Assembly: GCA_016718525.1 (NCBI GenBank)
Contig: JADKDD010000002.1
Coordinates: forward strand, 1,488,001 to 1,552,000
Source of the DNA: Rhodocyclaceae bacterium
GTDB taxonomy: Bacteria; Pseudomonadota; Gammaproteobacteria; Burkholderiales; Rhodocyclaceae
Direction of reading: 5' to 3'
Length of the DNA stretch: 64,000 bases
The notes beneath the pieces are model-generated. The model did no database searches. It was not told the origin of the DNA and was given only the letters and a program-made list of their open reading frames with translations. How positions within the stretch are numbered: position 1 is the stretch's first letter; each line of letters starts with the position of its first letter. Below are positions 25,629-34,621 of this stretch, piece by piece. Made by a program: the position numbers and the translations under genes.

Positions 25629-27092
25629 TTAACGCTTGATAATCTGCAAGGCTTTGAGCAGATTCATCGCCTGAGCAAATTGGTAGTCGTTCTTGCCGGC
25701 GTATTCAATCGGGCCTGCCCTAACGTCATCATCATCGCTGGTTTTCTTGTTCCGGGATGCTGGCTTTGCGGTTTTGTCAGCATCTTTCACCAGCTTTTCT
25801 GCATCTTTCGCGTCTTTGGGTTCGTCGCCAGAACCAACCTCCAAATGGCGCTCCAAATCCGCTTCGCGTAATCGCTCACGACTTGGTCCGGTCGCAGACT
25901 CTTCGACAATCACATCCGGGGTGATTCCTTTGGCTTGAATCGAACGTCCTGATGGCGTGAAATATCGCGCCGTCGTCAACTTGATTGCACTGGTGTTTGA
26001 TAGCGGCACGATGGTTTGCACTGATCCTTTGCCAAAAGTCTGGGTCCCCATGACGACTGCTCGCTTATGGTCTTGTAAGGCACCGGCAACAATCTCTGAA
26101 GCAGATGCAGAGCCGCTGTTGACCAAGACAATCAGTGGCACAGTTTTTACTGCCGGTGGCAAATGTTTCAACGCGTCTTCACCCCGTCTTGTGTAGTCGG
26201 CCACGGTAGCTGTGAATCGGCGTTTGGCGTCTTCAGTTCGGCCATCAGTGCTGACGACCAAAGTGTCCGCGGGTAAAAAGGCAGCACTTACACCAATTGC
26301 GGAATTAAGCAGACCACCTGGGTCATTGCGCAGATCAAGAATCAAACCCTTGAGGTCGTCTGGCTTGCCTGCCTTGGATTCTTTAATATCCTTTGTATCT
26401 TTCGGATCCTTAGCGCCTTTGTATAACTTTTCCAAATGTTTGGCGAGATCGGCCGTGCTCTCCTCCTGGAATTGGATTATGCGGACGTAACCGTAACCAC
26501 CATCCAGCATTTTCGAGCGCACACTTTCGACCTTGATTTTGTCGCGCACGACGATGATTTCCAAAGGTTTGCTTTCGCCTTTGCGGATAATGGTCAACTT
26601 GATTGATGTCTTTGGTTTGCCGCGCATTTTCTTGACTGCGTCATTAAGTGTCAGGCCTTTAACCAGGGTCTCGTCAAGTTTGATAATTACGTCGCCTGCC
26701 AAGACACCGGCTTTCCACGCTGGAGTGTCGTCAATGGGTGAAATCACCTTGACGAATCCGTCTTCCATGCCAACCTCGAGACCTAAACCACCGAATTCGC
26801 CTTGCGTGCTGATTTGCAGGTCTTTAAACGCGTCGCCGTCAAGGTAACTCGAATGTGGATCAAGATTGGCGAGCATGCCACTGATTGCGTAGGTGATCAA
26901 TTTCTTGTCGTCGATTGATTCGACATAGCCTTGCTTTATCGCCGCGAAGGCGTCTGCAAAGCTTCGCAATTCTTCAATCGGCAGCGCCGTCGGAGCGTTT
27001 TTGGCAGCGACCACGGAGATGCTGACGCTGAGAAATATTCCCGTGATGAGTCCAAAAATGACCAACCCGATTTTTTGCAGCTTGCTGCGCAT
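25629..27092 (-). CDS. ctpA: Carboxy-terminal processing protease (S41, CtpA)
   Basis: Periplasmic serine protease with a Ser/Lys dyad that trims or degrades envelope proteins, in other bacteria including murein hydrolases. The 487 residues comprise an N-terminal membrane anchor or signal, a PDZ domain at about 90-170 (GLGLEVGMEDGFVKVISPIDDTPAWKAG, given here as two motifs), and the S41 domain with LILDLRNDPGGLL and the catalytic region NSGSASASEIVAGALQDHKRA. The C-terminal 90 residues are charged and Lys/Asp-rich. A GGAG site precedes the ATG. It lies in one operon with envC, which suggests linked control of peptidoglycan turnover. Confidence 0.95.
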   Translation of the reverse strand: MRSKLQKIGLVIFGLITGIFLSVSISVVAAKNAPTALPIEELRSFADAFAAIKQGYVESIDDKKLITYAISGMLANLDPHSSYLDGDAFKDLQISTQGEFGGLGLEVGMEDGFVKVISPIDDTPAWKAGVLAGDVIIKLDETLVKGLTLNDAVKKMRGKPKTSIKLTIIRKGESKPLEIIVVRDKIKVESVRSKMLDGGYGYVRIIQFQEESTADLAKHLEKLYKGAKDPKDTKDIKESKAGKPDDLKGLILDLRNDPGGLLNSAIGVSAAFLPADTLVVSTDGRTEDAKRRFTATVADYTRRGEDALKHLPPAVKTVPLIVLVNSGSASASEIVAGALQDHKRAVVMGTQTFGKGSVQTIVPLSNTSAIKLTTARYFTPSGRSIQAKGITPDVIVEESATGPSRERLREADLERHLEVGSGDEPKDAKDAEKLVKDADKTAKPASRNKKTSDDDDVRAGPIEYAGKNDYQFAQAMNLLKALQIIKR

Positions 27093-27116
27093 ATTTGCTC
27101 CGTCGATGTAAGTCGG

Positions 27117-28352
27117 CTACTTGCCTGTGCGCGCCATCCACTTTAGCGGATCAAACGGTTGGCCTTTGTGCCTGAGTTCAAAGTATAAGCCGGGTTCAGC
27201 AATGCCGCCGCTGGCGCCAACAGTGCTCACAGTGGTGCCGGCAGACACCTGCTGCCCAACACCTGCAAGCAGCGTTTGGTTGTTGCCATACACTGAGAAA
27301 AAGTCGTCGTCGTGATCAATGACGAGCAAGTTTCCGAATCCGCGCATCCATTCGCTAAACACTACTGTTCCACCAGCGACAGCGCGCACCTCAACCCCTT
27401 CATCGGCACGGATAAAAATACCCTTCCAGGTTGTGCCGCCTTCTTCTCGCGATACGCCAAAACGACCTTGAATAGTTCCTGTAACCGGCAAATGCAGTTT
27501 GCCACGCAGCTGTCCGAATGCGCCTGTCAGCGTTCCTGGATCCGCATCAATGATGCGCTTTTGCTGCACGACAGCTTTCGCCGGTTTCGACGGCGTCTTG
27601 TCGGCACCAACTGATGGTTTGGGGCGAGGGCGGGCGGCAACAATTTTTCCGAGTTCTTCAATAAGCCGGGTAAGCCGCTGTTCGTCGCGTTTCAGACTAC
27701 CGATTTCTCTGCGCTGTGCGCTAATTTTTGAGGCAAGTGCCGCCAATGTTGCTTGCCGTTTTTTTTGCACGGCCAGCAACTCCTCACGGCTCGCGCGCTC
27801 GTTTTTTTCAATGGCTGAGATTCGGGTTTGATGCTCCGCCACCTTGTCTGCAATCTGTCGCTTTTCAAGGGCAATGGCTTGCAGTTCCCGAACCATAGTG
27901 GCCTTGGCTTGTGACAACCGCATCAGAAAAAACTCGTCGCGGGCGGCTTGATTGGGGTCTCGCCCTGCTAACAAAAGCTGCAACGCGTCGGTGTCGCCAT
28001 GAGTAAACTTGGACCTCAAGATGATTGCCAGCTGCGCTTGCTGATTGACCGACTGCTTATCGAGATTGTCTATCTGGCTTTGCAGTTCATTGAGCTCAGC
28101 TTGCACCGCCAGGCGCTCGTCGGCCAACTCCCGCAAATGTCTCGTGGAGACAGAAATGCTGGTCTCGGCGGCTCGCAGTTGATCGCTGGCATCGCTATGC
28201 TTTTCCTCGCTCTTCGCCAGTTCGCGGGAAAGCGATTGGATGCGGGATTGAATTTCCTTCAGTTCGCCGCTGGTCTTGCGACTAGAGTCCGCTGCGTTGG
28301 TATTGCCAGCAAATACAGTAAAGGCGACAAGGTAGGCAATCGCGTGAACCAT
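27117..28352 (-). CDS. envC: Murein hydrolase activator EnvC-like protein
   Basis: Periplasmic protein that activates amidases at the division site. The predicted product has 411 residues. I chose the ATG at 28352, which begins a good signal peptide (MVHAIAYLVAFTVFAGNTNA); a GTG at 28451 overlapping the gpmA stop is the longer alternative. A long coiled coil covers about residues 25-235, and a degenerate LytM/M23 domain the last 130 residues (WKGIFIRADEGVEVRAVAGG, VIDHDDDFFSVYGNN). In the Lys/Pro-rich linker, about residues 247-255, a dispersed repeat copy encodes SVGADKTPS. Confidence 0.9.
   Translation of the reverse strand: MVHAIAYLVAFTVFAGNTNAADSSRKTSGELKEIQSRIQSLSRELAKSEEKHSDASDQLRAAETSISVSTRHLRELADERLAVQAELNELQSQIDNLDKQSVNQQAQLAIILRSKFTHGDTDALQLLLAGRDPNQAARDEFFLMRLSQAKATMVRELQAIALEKRQIADKVAEHQTRISAIEKNERASREELLAVQKKRQATLAALASKISAQRREIGSLKRDEQRLTRLIEELGKIVAARPRPKPSVGADKTPSKPAKAVVQQKRIIDADPGTLTGAFGQLRGKLHLPVTGTIQGRFGVSREEGGTTWKGIFIRADEGVEVRAVAGGTVVFSEWMRGFGNLLVIDHDDDFFSVYGNNQTLLAGVGQQVSAGTTVSTVGASGGIAEPGLYFELRHKGQPFDPLKWMARTGK
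27589..27614 (-). repeat. Dispersed 26-bp repeat, copy D (inside envC, sense)
   Basis: On the minus strand it reads TCAGTTGGTGCCGAC, then AAG, then ACGCCGTC. It is read in frame as SVGADKTPS in the EnvC linker between the coiled coil and the LytM domain. Confidence 0.75.
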
Positions 28353-28447
28353 GTGTCGGCGAGCGCCACCGACAGCGCTTAACCCATCTGGTGCAACTAT
28401 GTTTTCAGATTTCGAACAAACCCCCGCGCGTCGAATCGGGGCAATCC

Positions 28448-29197
28448 TCACGCCGATGCTTTCCCCTGATTTGCGACCGCTTTCATCGCAGCCTCAATTG
28501 CCTCAGCATCGCCGAGGTAGTAGCTTCGGAGTGGTTTGAGATCTGCATCAAGCTCATATACTAGGGGTTGCGCGGTAGGGATGTTGAGGTTAACAATTTC
28601 CTCGTCGCTGACATTATCCAGGTACTTAATCAACGCCCGAAGACTGTTGCCATGGGCGGCAATAATTACTTTTTTCCCTGATCTAACGCTGGGGGCAATG
28701 CATTGCTCCCAATAAGGTAGAAACCGCGCAACGGTGTCTTTGAGGCATTCTGTTCTCGGGAATTCGGCGGAAGTCAAATCTGCGTAGCGCGGATCGTTCA
28801 GAACCAACCGCGGATCACCTTCTTCAAGCGCAGGTGGTGCGGTCGCGTAGGCGCGACGCCAAATCAAAACCTGTTCGTCGCCAAATTTTGCGGCTGTTTC
28901 CGACTTGTTAAGCCCTTGCAGCGATCCATAATGGCGCTCGTTCAGGCGCCAAGAGTGCTGAATTGGAATCCACATCCGGTCCATCTGCTCAAGCACCGTC
29001 CACAATGTTTTAATCGCGCGCTGCAACATTGAGGTATACGCTATATCGAAAGCAAAACCTTGCGACTTCAATAACTGACCAGCCGCGATGGCTTCGCGCA
29101 TGCCCTTTTCACTCAGTTCGACATCTGTCCAGCCGGTGAAACGATTTTCCTTGTTCCAGACTGATTCGCCGTGGCGCAAAAGCACGATTTTGTACAT
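28448..29197 (-). CDS. gpmA: 2,3-bisphosphoglycerate-dependent phosphoglycerate mutase
   Basis: Glycolytic enzyme interconverting 3- and 2-phosphoglycerate. The 249 residues are full length. LLRHGESVWNKENRFTGW contains the phospho-histidine, and LNERHYGSLQGLNKSETAAKFG and IIAAHGNSLRALIKYL contain the other conserved catalytic residues. It is the first gene of a long minus-strand operon (gpmA, envC, ctpA, hypothetical, moeB, SDR) and is divergent from the rhodanese-grxC-secB set. Confidence 0.97.
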   Translation of the reverse strand: MYKIVLLRHGESVWNKENRFTGWTDVELSEKGMREAIAAGQLLKSQGFAFDIAYTSMLQRAIKTLWTVLEQMDRMWIPIQHSWRLNERHYGSLQGLNKSETAAKFGDEQVLIWRRAYATAPPALEEGDPRLVLNDPRYADLTSAEFPRTECLKDTVARFLPYWEQCIAPSVRSGKKVIIAAHGNSLRALIKYLDNVSDEEIVNLNIPTAQPLVYELDADLKPLRSYYLGDAEAIEAAMKAVANQGKASA

Positions 29198-29297
29198 GGG
29201 TTGCTCGCAAAAAATGAAGTAGGCCGAGGGTTGATAGTGTCAGATTTCGTCGCGGTTTGACGTAGTGCTGTTCGCGCGTTCGTCCAAGGCTGCATTC

Positions 29298-29303
29298 TAT
29301 AAT
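29298..29303 (+). promoter_or_regulatory. Putative -10 box upstream of rhodanese-grxC-secB genes
   Basis: A perfect TATAAT lies 50 bases before the rhodanese start, in the 156-base divergent spacer. No good -35 hexamer is seen 16-18 bases upstream, so this is a partial promoter call. Confidence 0.35.
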
Positions 29304-29353
29304 ATGCGCTGTCCCTTACTCTCGGCTGCTTCGTCAGTAGCTATCGTTACCTT

Positions 29354-29770
29354 ATGGCAATCGAATTTATTCAACAAAACATGATGTGGGTTGGTTTGGC
29401 TTTGGTTTCCGGAATGATGCTGATTTGGCCAATGCTGACCGGTGGAAGCAAAGACGAGTTGTCGCCAGCCGCAACGACCATGAAGATGAATCGTGAAGAA
29501 GCGGTCGTCCTCGATGTGCGTGATACGAAAGACTTCGACCTCGGTCATATTCAGGGCGCGCGCCATATTGCGTTGGAGCAACTGAGCAAACATTTGTCGG
29601 AAATCGAGAAGTTCAAGACCAAACCGGTGATTGTCTGTTGCGCCAACGGCATGCGCTCCGGCTCGGCGGTCAGTTCATTGAGGAAAGCCGGTTTCGAGCA
29701 AGTCTTTATGCTCAGTGGCGGTATTTCGGCATGGAATGAGGCGAATCTGCCGCTGACTCGTAAGAGCTGA
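29354..29770 (+). CDS. Membrane-anchored rhodanese-like protein
   Basis: Predicted sulfurtransferase of 138 residues. An N-terminal transmembrane segment (WVGLALVSGMMLIWPML) is followed by one rhodanese domain from about residue 45. LDVRDTKDFDLGHIQGARHI is the conserved CDC25/rhodanese entry motif, and the active-site loop CCANGMRSGSA carries the catalytic cysteine and the arginine. The domain probably faces the cytoplasm. It lies 22 bases before grxC, an arrangement (rhodanese-grxC-secB-gpsA) common in Burkholderiales. Confidence 0.92.
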   Translation: MAIEFIQQNMMWVGLALVSGMMLIWPMLTGGSKDELSPAATTMKMNREEAVVLDVRDTKDFDLGHIQGARHIALEQLSKHLSEIEKFKTKPVIVCCANGMRSGSAVSSLRKAGFEQVFMLSGGISAWNEANLPLTRKS

Positions 29771-29792
29771 TTTGACGAGTAGAGTCTGAGCG

Positions 29793-30050
29793 ATGACGAA
29801 AATAGTGATGTATGCAACCGGAAGCTGCCCCTATTGTGTTCGTGCCGAGCAGTTGCTGGTTCGCAAGGGTGTTGGTGTCATTGAAAAAATCCGAGTAGAC
29901 CTTGACCCGACGCAGCGTGAACTAATGATGCGGCGCACTGGTCGGCGGACAGTTCCGCAGATCTATATCGGCGAGACCCATGTCGGTGGCTGCGATGAAT
30001 TGTATGCGCTCGAACGAGCCGGACAGCTTGACCCCCTTTTGTTGCGCTAA
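29793..30050 (+). CDS. grxC: Glutaredoxin 3
   Basis: Small glutathione-dependent disulfide reductase of 85 residues. The active site CPYC lies at about residues 13-16 (ATGSCPYCVRAEQLL). RRTVPQIYIGETHVGGCDEL contains the cis-proline and the glutathione-binding GG. It lies between the rhodanese gene and secB. Confidence 0.96.
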   Translation: MTKIVMYATGSCPYCVRAEQLLVRKGVGVIEKIRVDLDPTQRELMMRRTGRRTVPQIYIGETHVGGCDELYALERAGQLDPLLLR

Positions 30051-30092
30051 GGTTAAAATTATCTTTTATCCCTAAAACTATTGGCATCTACC

Positions 30093-30590
30093 ATGAGCGA
30101 TCAGCAACCCATCTTCAGTATCGAAAAACTTTATGTAAAAGACATCTCGCTGGAAGTGCCGGGCGCGCCTGCTGTCTATCTTGAGCGCGAAGCACCCGAA
30201 GTCGAGATTCAATTGCAAACCGCGGCGGCCAAGATTGATGAAGCAATGTATGAGGCGACCTTGACCGTCACGATTACGGCAAAACGCGGGGAAACCACTT
30301 ATTTTCTGATTGAAGCGGCACAAGCGGGAATTTTTCAGTTGCGCAATATTCCGGAAGCCGATATTGGTCCGATTCTCGGCGTTGGTTGCCCGAACATTCT
30401 GTTTCCGTACGCACGTGAGGTCATTTCAGACATAGCGACACGAGCCGGATTCCCCCCTGTATTGCTGGCACCCGTCAATTTTGAAGCATTGTTCCAGCAG
30501 CGAATGCAGGAGCAAATGGCGGCCGGTCAGGTACAAGGGGACGCGCCTGCACAGGTCTCAGTCGCGACACCCGAGACAACTTTGCAATAA
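30093..30590 (+). CDS. secB: Protein-export chaperone SecB
   Basis: Tetrameric cytosolic chaperone that delivers unfolded precursors to SecA. The 165 residues start at the ATG at 30093 (MSDQQPIFSIEKLYVKDIS); a TTG four codons upstream is less likely. LEVPGAPAVYL, AGIFQLRNIPE and CPNILFPYAREVISDIATRAGFPPVLLAPVNFEALF are SecB hallmarks (the last quoted here only to mark the C-terminal core). The 3' tail is Gln/Ala-rich. Confidence 0.97.
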   Translation: MSDQQPIFSIEKLYVKDISLEVPGAPAVYLEREAPEVEIQLQTAAAKIDEAMYEATLTVTITAKRGETTYFLIEAAQAGIFQLRNIPEADIGPILGVGCPNILFPYAREVISDIATRAGFPPVLLAPVNFEALFQQRMQEQMAAGQVQGDAPAQVSVATPETTLQ

Positions 30591-30626
30591 GGTGAATGAT
30601 AAAAGCGGGTGGGGACTACAGTGACC

Positions 30627-31103
30627 ATGCCGACGAATAGTCAGCCCTCCGCTTTCTGGATTCGCTCGATTTGCCTTGGCGTCTTAGTGTTGGCCTTCTC
30701 GGCACCGGTCAACGCGGTTGATTATTTGTCAGTAGCGACTGCCGCCACGCTTTATGACGCGCCATCAGCAAAGGCTAAACCACTGTATGTCATTGCACGT
30801 GATACCCCAGTCGAGCAGGTGGTCGTCGTTGGCGCATGGGTAAAGATCCGTGACAGCGCTGGAGACTTGTTGTGGATAGAGAAACAGCAGCTTTCCGCAA
30901 AGCGAACAGTGATTGTTCGCATTGATCGGGCAAAAGTGCGTCAGGAACCTGATGAACAGGCTGCGCTAAGCTTTGAAGCTGAGCGCGATGTGGTGCTCGA
31001 ACTGGCGGATATTGCCTCGCCAGCGCCGCTCGGTTGGGTAAAGGTTAAACACCGCAGCGGGCAAACCGGTTATACAAAAACAAAAGAAGTTTGGGGTCTT
31101 TAA
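30627..31103 (+). CDS. SH3-domain periplasmic protein
   Basis: Exported protein of 158 residues with two bacterial SH3-like repeats: about residues 40-90 (YLSVATAATLYDAPSAKAKPL, VVGAWVKIRD) and about 95-155 (VRIDRAKVRQEPD, GWVKVKHRSGQTGYTKTKEVWGL; segments abbreviated). A signal peptide ends near APVNAVDY. The start is uncertain: ATG at 30627, GTG at 30621 or GTG at 30609, with a GGTGGGG stretch upstream. It probably binds cell wall or protein partners. It lies between secB and gpsA, as in other Burkholderiales. Confidence 0.8.
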   Translation: MPTNSQPSAFWIRSICLGVLVLAFSAPVNAVDYLSVATAATLYDAPSAKAKPLYVIARDTPVEQVVVVGAWVKIRDSAGDLLWIEKQQLSAKRTVIVRIDRAKVRQEPDEQAALSFEAERDVVLELADIASPAPLGWVKVKHRSGQTGYTKTKEVWGL

Positions 31104-31131
31104 CCATTCGTAGCCGACTGAAGGAGGCACG

Positions 31132-32145
31132 ATGCGAATAGCCGTACTCGGGGCGGGTGCATGGGGTACTGCCTTGGCAATTGCGTTTGCCCGGCGTCAC
31201 CAGGTCACTTTGTGGGCGCGCAACCGCGATCAGGTTGAGGCAATGGCCGCCAAGCGCGAAAACACGCGTTATCTTAAAGACTGCCCGTTTCCTGATGAGT
31301 TGAGACTGCAAGTCGATTACCGGCAAGCCATTTCAGACGCGGACTTGTTGATCATTGCATCGCCGCTATCCGGACTTCGAGACTCCTTGGTCCAACTGCG
31401 TGATGTACAGCAGGTGACGCCCTTTTTATGGGTGTGCAAGGGACTGGAAGCCACAACTGGACTGCTGCCTCATCAGGTCGTGGCAGAAGTTCTCGGCGAT
31501 AAGGTCAGTTGTGGTGTCCTCACGGGACCGAGTTTCGCGTTGGAATTGGCGCGAGGATTGCCAACGGTTGTCACGCTAGCGTCGACCGATGAGACCTTTG
31601 CCTTGGCAACAGCTAAACAACTCCATGGCGGGAAGCTGCGTGTCTATGCCACCGATGATGTCATTGGTGCTGAAATCGGAGGGGCTGTAAAGAACGTGAT
31701 GGCGATCGCAACCGGCATCTCTGACGGAATGAATTTGGGCGCCAACTGCCGAGCCGCTTTGCTTACCCGAGGTCTAGCGGAAATCACCCGCTTCGGCGTT
31801 GCGCTGGGAGGCAAAGCGGAGACATTTACCGGGCTTTCAGGCATGGGCGACCTCTTTCTCACATGCACCGGCGACCTGTCGCGGAATCGTCGTGTCGGCT
31901 TGTTGCTGGCCTCCGGAATGGGAATTCAGGACATAAAAATGCAACTCGGACATGTCGCTGAAGGGGTGCCCGCTGCCCGCGAGGTGGCCCGGCGCGCAGA
32001 CGAATTGGGTGTGTATATGCCAATTACCCAGGTGGTCTGCGCAATTGTGGAAGGTCGTATGACGGCCGAGCATGGTTTGCAGTTCATGATGGCATCTGAA
32101 GCAGGCGTGGAAAACGATACATCCACTTTGTTGCCTGCATCATAG
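31132..32145 (+). CDS. gpsA: Glycerol-3-phosphate dehydrogenase [NAD(P)+]
   Basis: Makes sn-glycerol 3-phosphate for phospholipid synthesis. The 337 residues start MRIAVLGAGAWGTALAIAFA, the dinucleotide-binding motif. CKGLEATTG, LTGPSFALELARGLPT and the catalytic lysine in GAEIGGAVKNVMAIATGISDG are conserved. A GGAGG site lies just before the ATG. Confidence 0.97.
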   Translation: MRIAVLGAGAWGTALAIAFARRHQVTLWARNRDQVEAMAAKRENTRYLKDCPFPDELRLQVDYRQAISDADLLIIASPLSGLRDSLVQLRDVQQVTPFLWVCKGLEATTGLLPHQVVAEVLGDKVSCGVLTGPSFALELARGLPTVVTLASTDETFALATAKQLHGGKLRVYATDDVIGAEIGGAVKNVMAIATGISDGMNLGANCRAALLTRGLAEITRFGVALGGKAETFTGLSGMGDLFLTCTGDLSRNRRVGLLLASGMGIQDIKMQLGHVAEGVPAAREVARRADELGVYMPITQVVCAIVEGRMTAEHGLQFMMASEAGVENDTSTLLPAS

Positions 32146-32236
32146 AATTCAGCGACCAGTTAGGGCGGTCTAAGCCGCAATGCACCCGTTTGGCGAAACA
32201 GCTGAAACTGCTGTCAAGGCGACTTGATTGAATGGG

Positions 32237-32277
32237 TATAATTGCGCGCCCTTGTTGCCATTTGGTTTTTTGGCAAC
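32237..32277 (+). promoter_or_regulatory. Putative -10 box and leader hairpin upstream of yajC
   Basis: TATAAT lies at 32237-32242 with no clear -35. Downstream, GTTGCCA (32254-32260) and TGGCAAC (32271-32277) form a 7-bp stem around a T-rich 10-base loop in the presumed leader, 28 bases before the yajC start. It could be a 5' stabilising or translational control hairpin. Both elements are inferred from sequence only. Confidence 0.4.
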
Positions 32278-32305
32278 CAATATTTGCAATTACCAGGAGT
32301 AATTC

Positions 32306-32656
32306 GTGTTCATTTCTAGTGCTTTTGCTCAATCTGCTGGTGCAGCTGCTGATCCGATGGGTGGCTTGAGCGGCCTGTTGCCTATCATCGTAATGTTTGT
32401 GGTGTTGTGGTTTGTGATGATCCGACCACAAATGAAAAAAGCGAAGGAGCACCAAAAGATGGTTTCCGAGCTCGCCAAAGGTGACGAAGTCGTGACGCAG
32501 GGTGGCGTATTGGGCCGTATCGTCAAAGTAGGTGATAACTTCGTCACGCTGGAGGTCTCAGCCGGAAAAGACAGCAAAGAAGGCGGTGCCGAACTACATA
32601 TTCAGAAACACGCTATCGGAGCCCAGGTTCCAAAAGGAACCTTGAAATCGCTGTAA
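32306..32656 (+). CDS. yajC: Preprotein translocase subunit YajC
   Basis: Small inner-membrane partner of SecDF, 116 residues. One transmembrane segment (LLPIIVMFVVLWFVMIRPQMKK, the last part being the family signature) is followed by a cytoplasmic SH3-like domain (GDEVVTQGGVLGRIVKVGDN). It is the first gene of yajC-secD-secF. The queA and tgt genes often found upstream are absent; gpsA is there instead. Confidence 0.96.
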   Translation: MFISSAFAQSAGAAADPMGGLSGLLPIIVMFVVLWFVMIRPQMKKAKEHQKMVSELAKGDEVVTQGGVLGRIVKVGDNFVTLEVSAGKDSKEGGAELHIQKHAIGAQVPKGTLKSL

Positions 32657-32732
32657 GTTCTTCCGTCGTGTTGCTTGATATCCGCCGTACCCAGTACAAA
32701 CTCAGCTTCGGCAAACAGCCGACAGACAAGCC

Positions 32733-34580
32733 ATGAATCGCTATCCTCTTTGGAAAAATGCCACGGTGATTATTGCCCTGGTACTTGGAATTCTCTATAC
32801 CTTGCCGAATTTTTTTGGTGAGGCCCCTGCCGTACAGGTTGCCAGCGTCAAGGCAACGACAAAAGTCGATCCAGCGCTGCTGGCAACGGTCGAGTCAGCA
32901 CTTAAGTCGGCGTCAATAAATCCGAAAAGCATCGTGCTTGATGCAAACAGTGTTCGCGTCAGACTTGCAGATACGGACACTCAACTTAAAGCCAGAGATG
33001 TGCTGGACAAACTCCTCAATCCTGATGCCACCAACGGCCGGTATAGCGTTGCCCTGAATCTGGTTTCGAACACACCAGACTGGCTTTCAAGTTTGCATGC
33101 AGCGCCGATGTATCTTGGCCTGGATTTGCGCGGTGGCGTGCACTTCCTGTTGCAGGTTGACATGGATGTCGCACTGACGAAGCGCTTGGATTCGATGGGG
33201 GCCGATTTGCGCACATCAATGCGCGAAAAAGGCCTCCGCCATGCCGGTGTTGGTCGTGATGGCAAGACATTGGTGGTGCGGTTCCGTGATGCCGAAACCC
33301 GCGATAAGGCTCGTGCGGTGATCTCGGCGAATCAGGCGGATATGATTTTGACAGACACTCAAGACGGAGCCGAGTTCAGATTGCTTGCCACACTCAAGGT
33401 ACAAGCCGAGCGCCAGATTCAAGAATTTGCCATAAAGCAAAATATCACAACCCTGCACAAACGAATAAACGAGTTGGGTGTAGCCGAACCGGTCATTCAA
33501 CAGCAGGGCGCGGACCGCATCGTGGTGCAACTTCCCGGTGTGCAAGACGTCGCCCGGGCGCGCGATTTGATCGGTCGTACCGCGTCACTTGAAGTTCGAA
33601 TGGTTGAGCAAGAGGCGGGATCGGGCACGATGCCGCTTGGAACTGAGTTGGTACCCGAAACCAAACGGGATGGCAGCGTTACGCAAGTGGCAGTGAAGAA
33701 ACTTGTGGTACTTACCGGAGAACGTTTTGCCGATGCCCAGTCGACGTTCGACAACAACCAGCAGCCGGCGGTGTCGATTAAGCTGGATGCAGCAGGTGGT
33801 CGAATAATGCGGGATTTGACGCGCGAAAACATCGGCAAGTTGATGGCCATCCTGTTGATCGAAAAGGGCCACCCGGAGGCGATCTCGGTTGCAAGAATTC
33901 AAGGTGAATTTGGCAATAGCTTTCAAATCACCGGGAGTTTCACACCTGAAGAAACCAATACGCTTGCAATCTTGATTCGCTCGGGCGCGATTGCTGCGCC
34001 AATGACTTTTATCGAGGAGCGGGTGATTGGGCCGAGTCTGGGTGCCGACAACATCACCAAAGGTATAAATTCCACAATGTGGGGCTTTATCGCCATCGCA
34101 GTGTTCATGGTTAGTTATTACTTGTTGTTTGGATTTGTTTCAGTTCTCGCTTTGTCAGCAAACCTTGCCCTGCTCGTTGCCTTGTTGTCAATGCTGCAAG
34201 CAACGCTGACTCTCCCAGGCATCGCTGCCGTGGCATTGACGCTCGGTATGGCGATCGACTCGAATGTGCTAATCAATGAACGCATCCGTGAAGAGCTTCG
34301 CGGCGGCAATTCCCCACAGGCTTCGATTACTGCAGGTTACGAGCGTGCCTGGGCCACGATTCTGGACTCGAATGTGACGACCCTGATCGTTGGAGTTGCT
34401 TTGCTGATTTTTGGATCCGGCCCGGTGCGCGGCTTTGCGGTAGTCCACTGCCTCGGCATTCTGACATCGATGTTCAGTTCAGTCGTAATTTCACGGTCAC
34501 TTGTCAATTGGTTTTATGGCGGTCGCAAGAAGTTGGTGTCTATTAGTATCGGCCAGATATGGAAGCCGGGCATAAAGTAG
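32733..34580 (+). CDS. secD: Protein translocase subunit SecD
   Basis: Inner-membrane subunit that uses the proton gradient to pull secreted proteins into the periplasm. The 615 residues have a first membrane helix, the large P1 periplasmic domain (YLGLDLRGGVHFLLQVD at about 128) and five C-terminal helices. The SecD motif GMAIDSNVLINERIREELR is near 510. It lies 76 bases after yajC and 41 bases before secF. Confidence 0.97.
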   Translation: MNRYPLWKNATVIIALVLGILYTLPNFFGEAPAVQVASVKATTKVDPALLATVESALKSASINPKSIVLDANSVRVRLADTDTQLKARDVLDKLLNPDATNGRYSVALNLVSNTPDWLSSLHAAPMYLGLDLRGGVHFLLQVDMDVALTKRLDSMGADLRTSMREKGLRHAGVGRDGKTLVVRFRDAETRDKARAVISANQADMILTDTQDGAEFRLLATLKVQAERQIQEFAIKQNITTLHKRINELGVAEPVIQQQGADRIVVQLPGVQDVARARDLIGRTASLEVRMVEQEAGSGTMPLGTELVPETKRDGSVTQVAVKKLVVLTGERFADAQSTFDNNQQPAVSIKLDAAGGRIMRDLTRENIGKLMAILLIEKGHPEAISVARIQGEFGNSFQITGSFTPEETNTLAILIRSGAIAAPMTFIEERVIGPSLGADNITKGINSTMWGFIAIAVFMVSYYLLFGFVSVLALSANLALLVALLSMLQATLTLPGIAAVALTLGMAIDSNVLINERIREELRGGNSPQASITAGYERAWATILDSNVTTLIVGVALLIFGSGPVRGFAVVHCLGILTSMFSSVVISRSLVNWFYGGRKKLVSISIGQIWKPGIK

Positions 34581-34621
34581 AAATCAGGCAGTCATCACAA
34601 TAGGCAAAAAGGTACAGCATC

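Noticed and set aside
27225..27255. GTGGTGCCGGCAGACACC in envC, resembling the repeat
   Set aside because: It encodes the conserved LytM-domain segment QQVSAGTTVSTVG on the minus strand, so the similarity is not from insertion.
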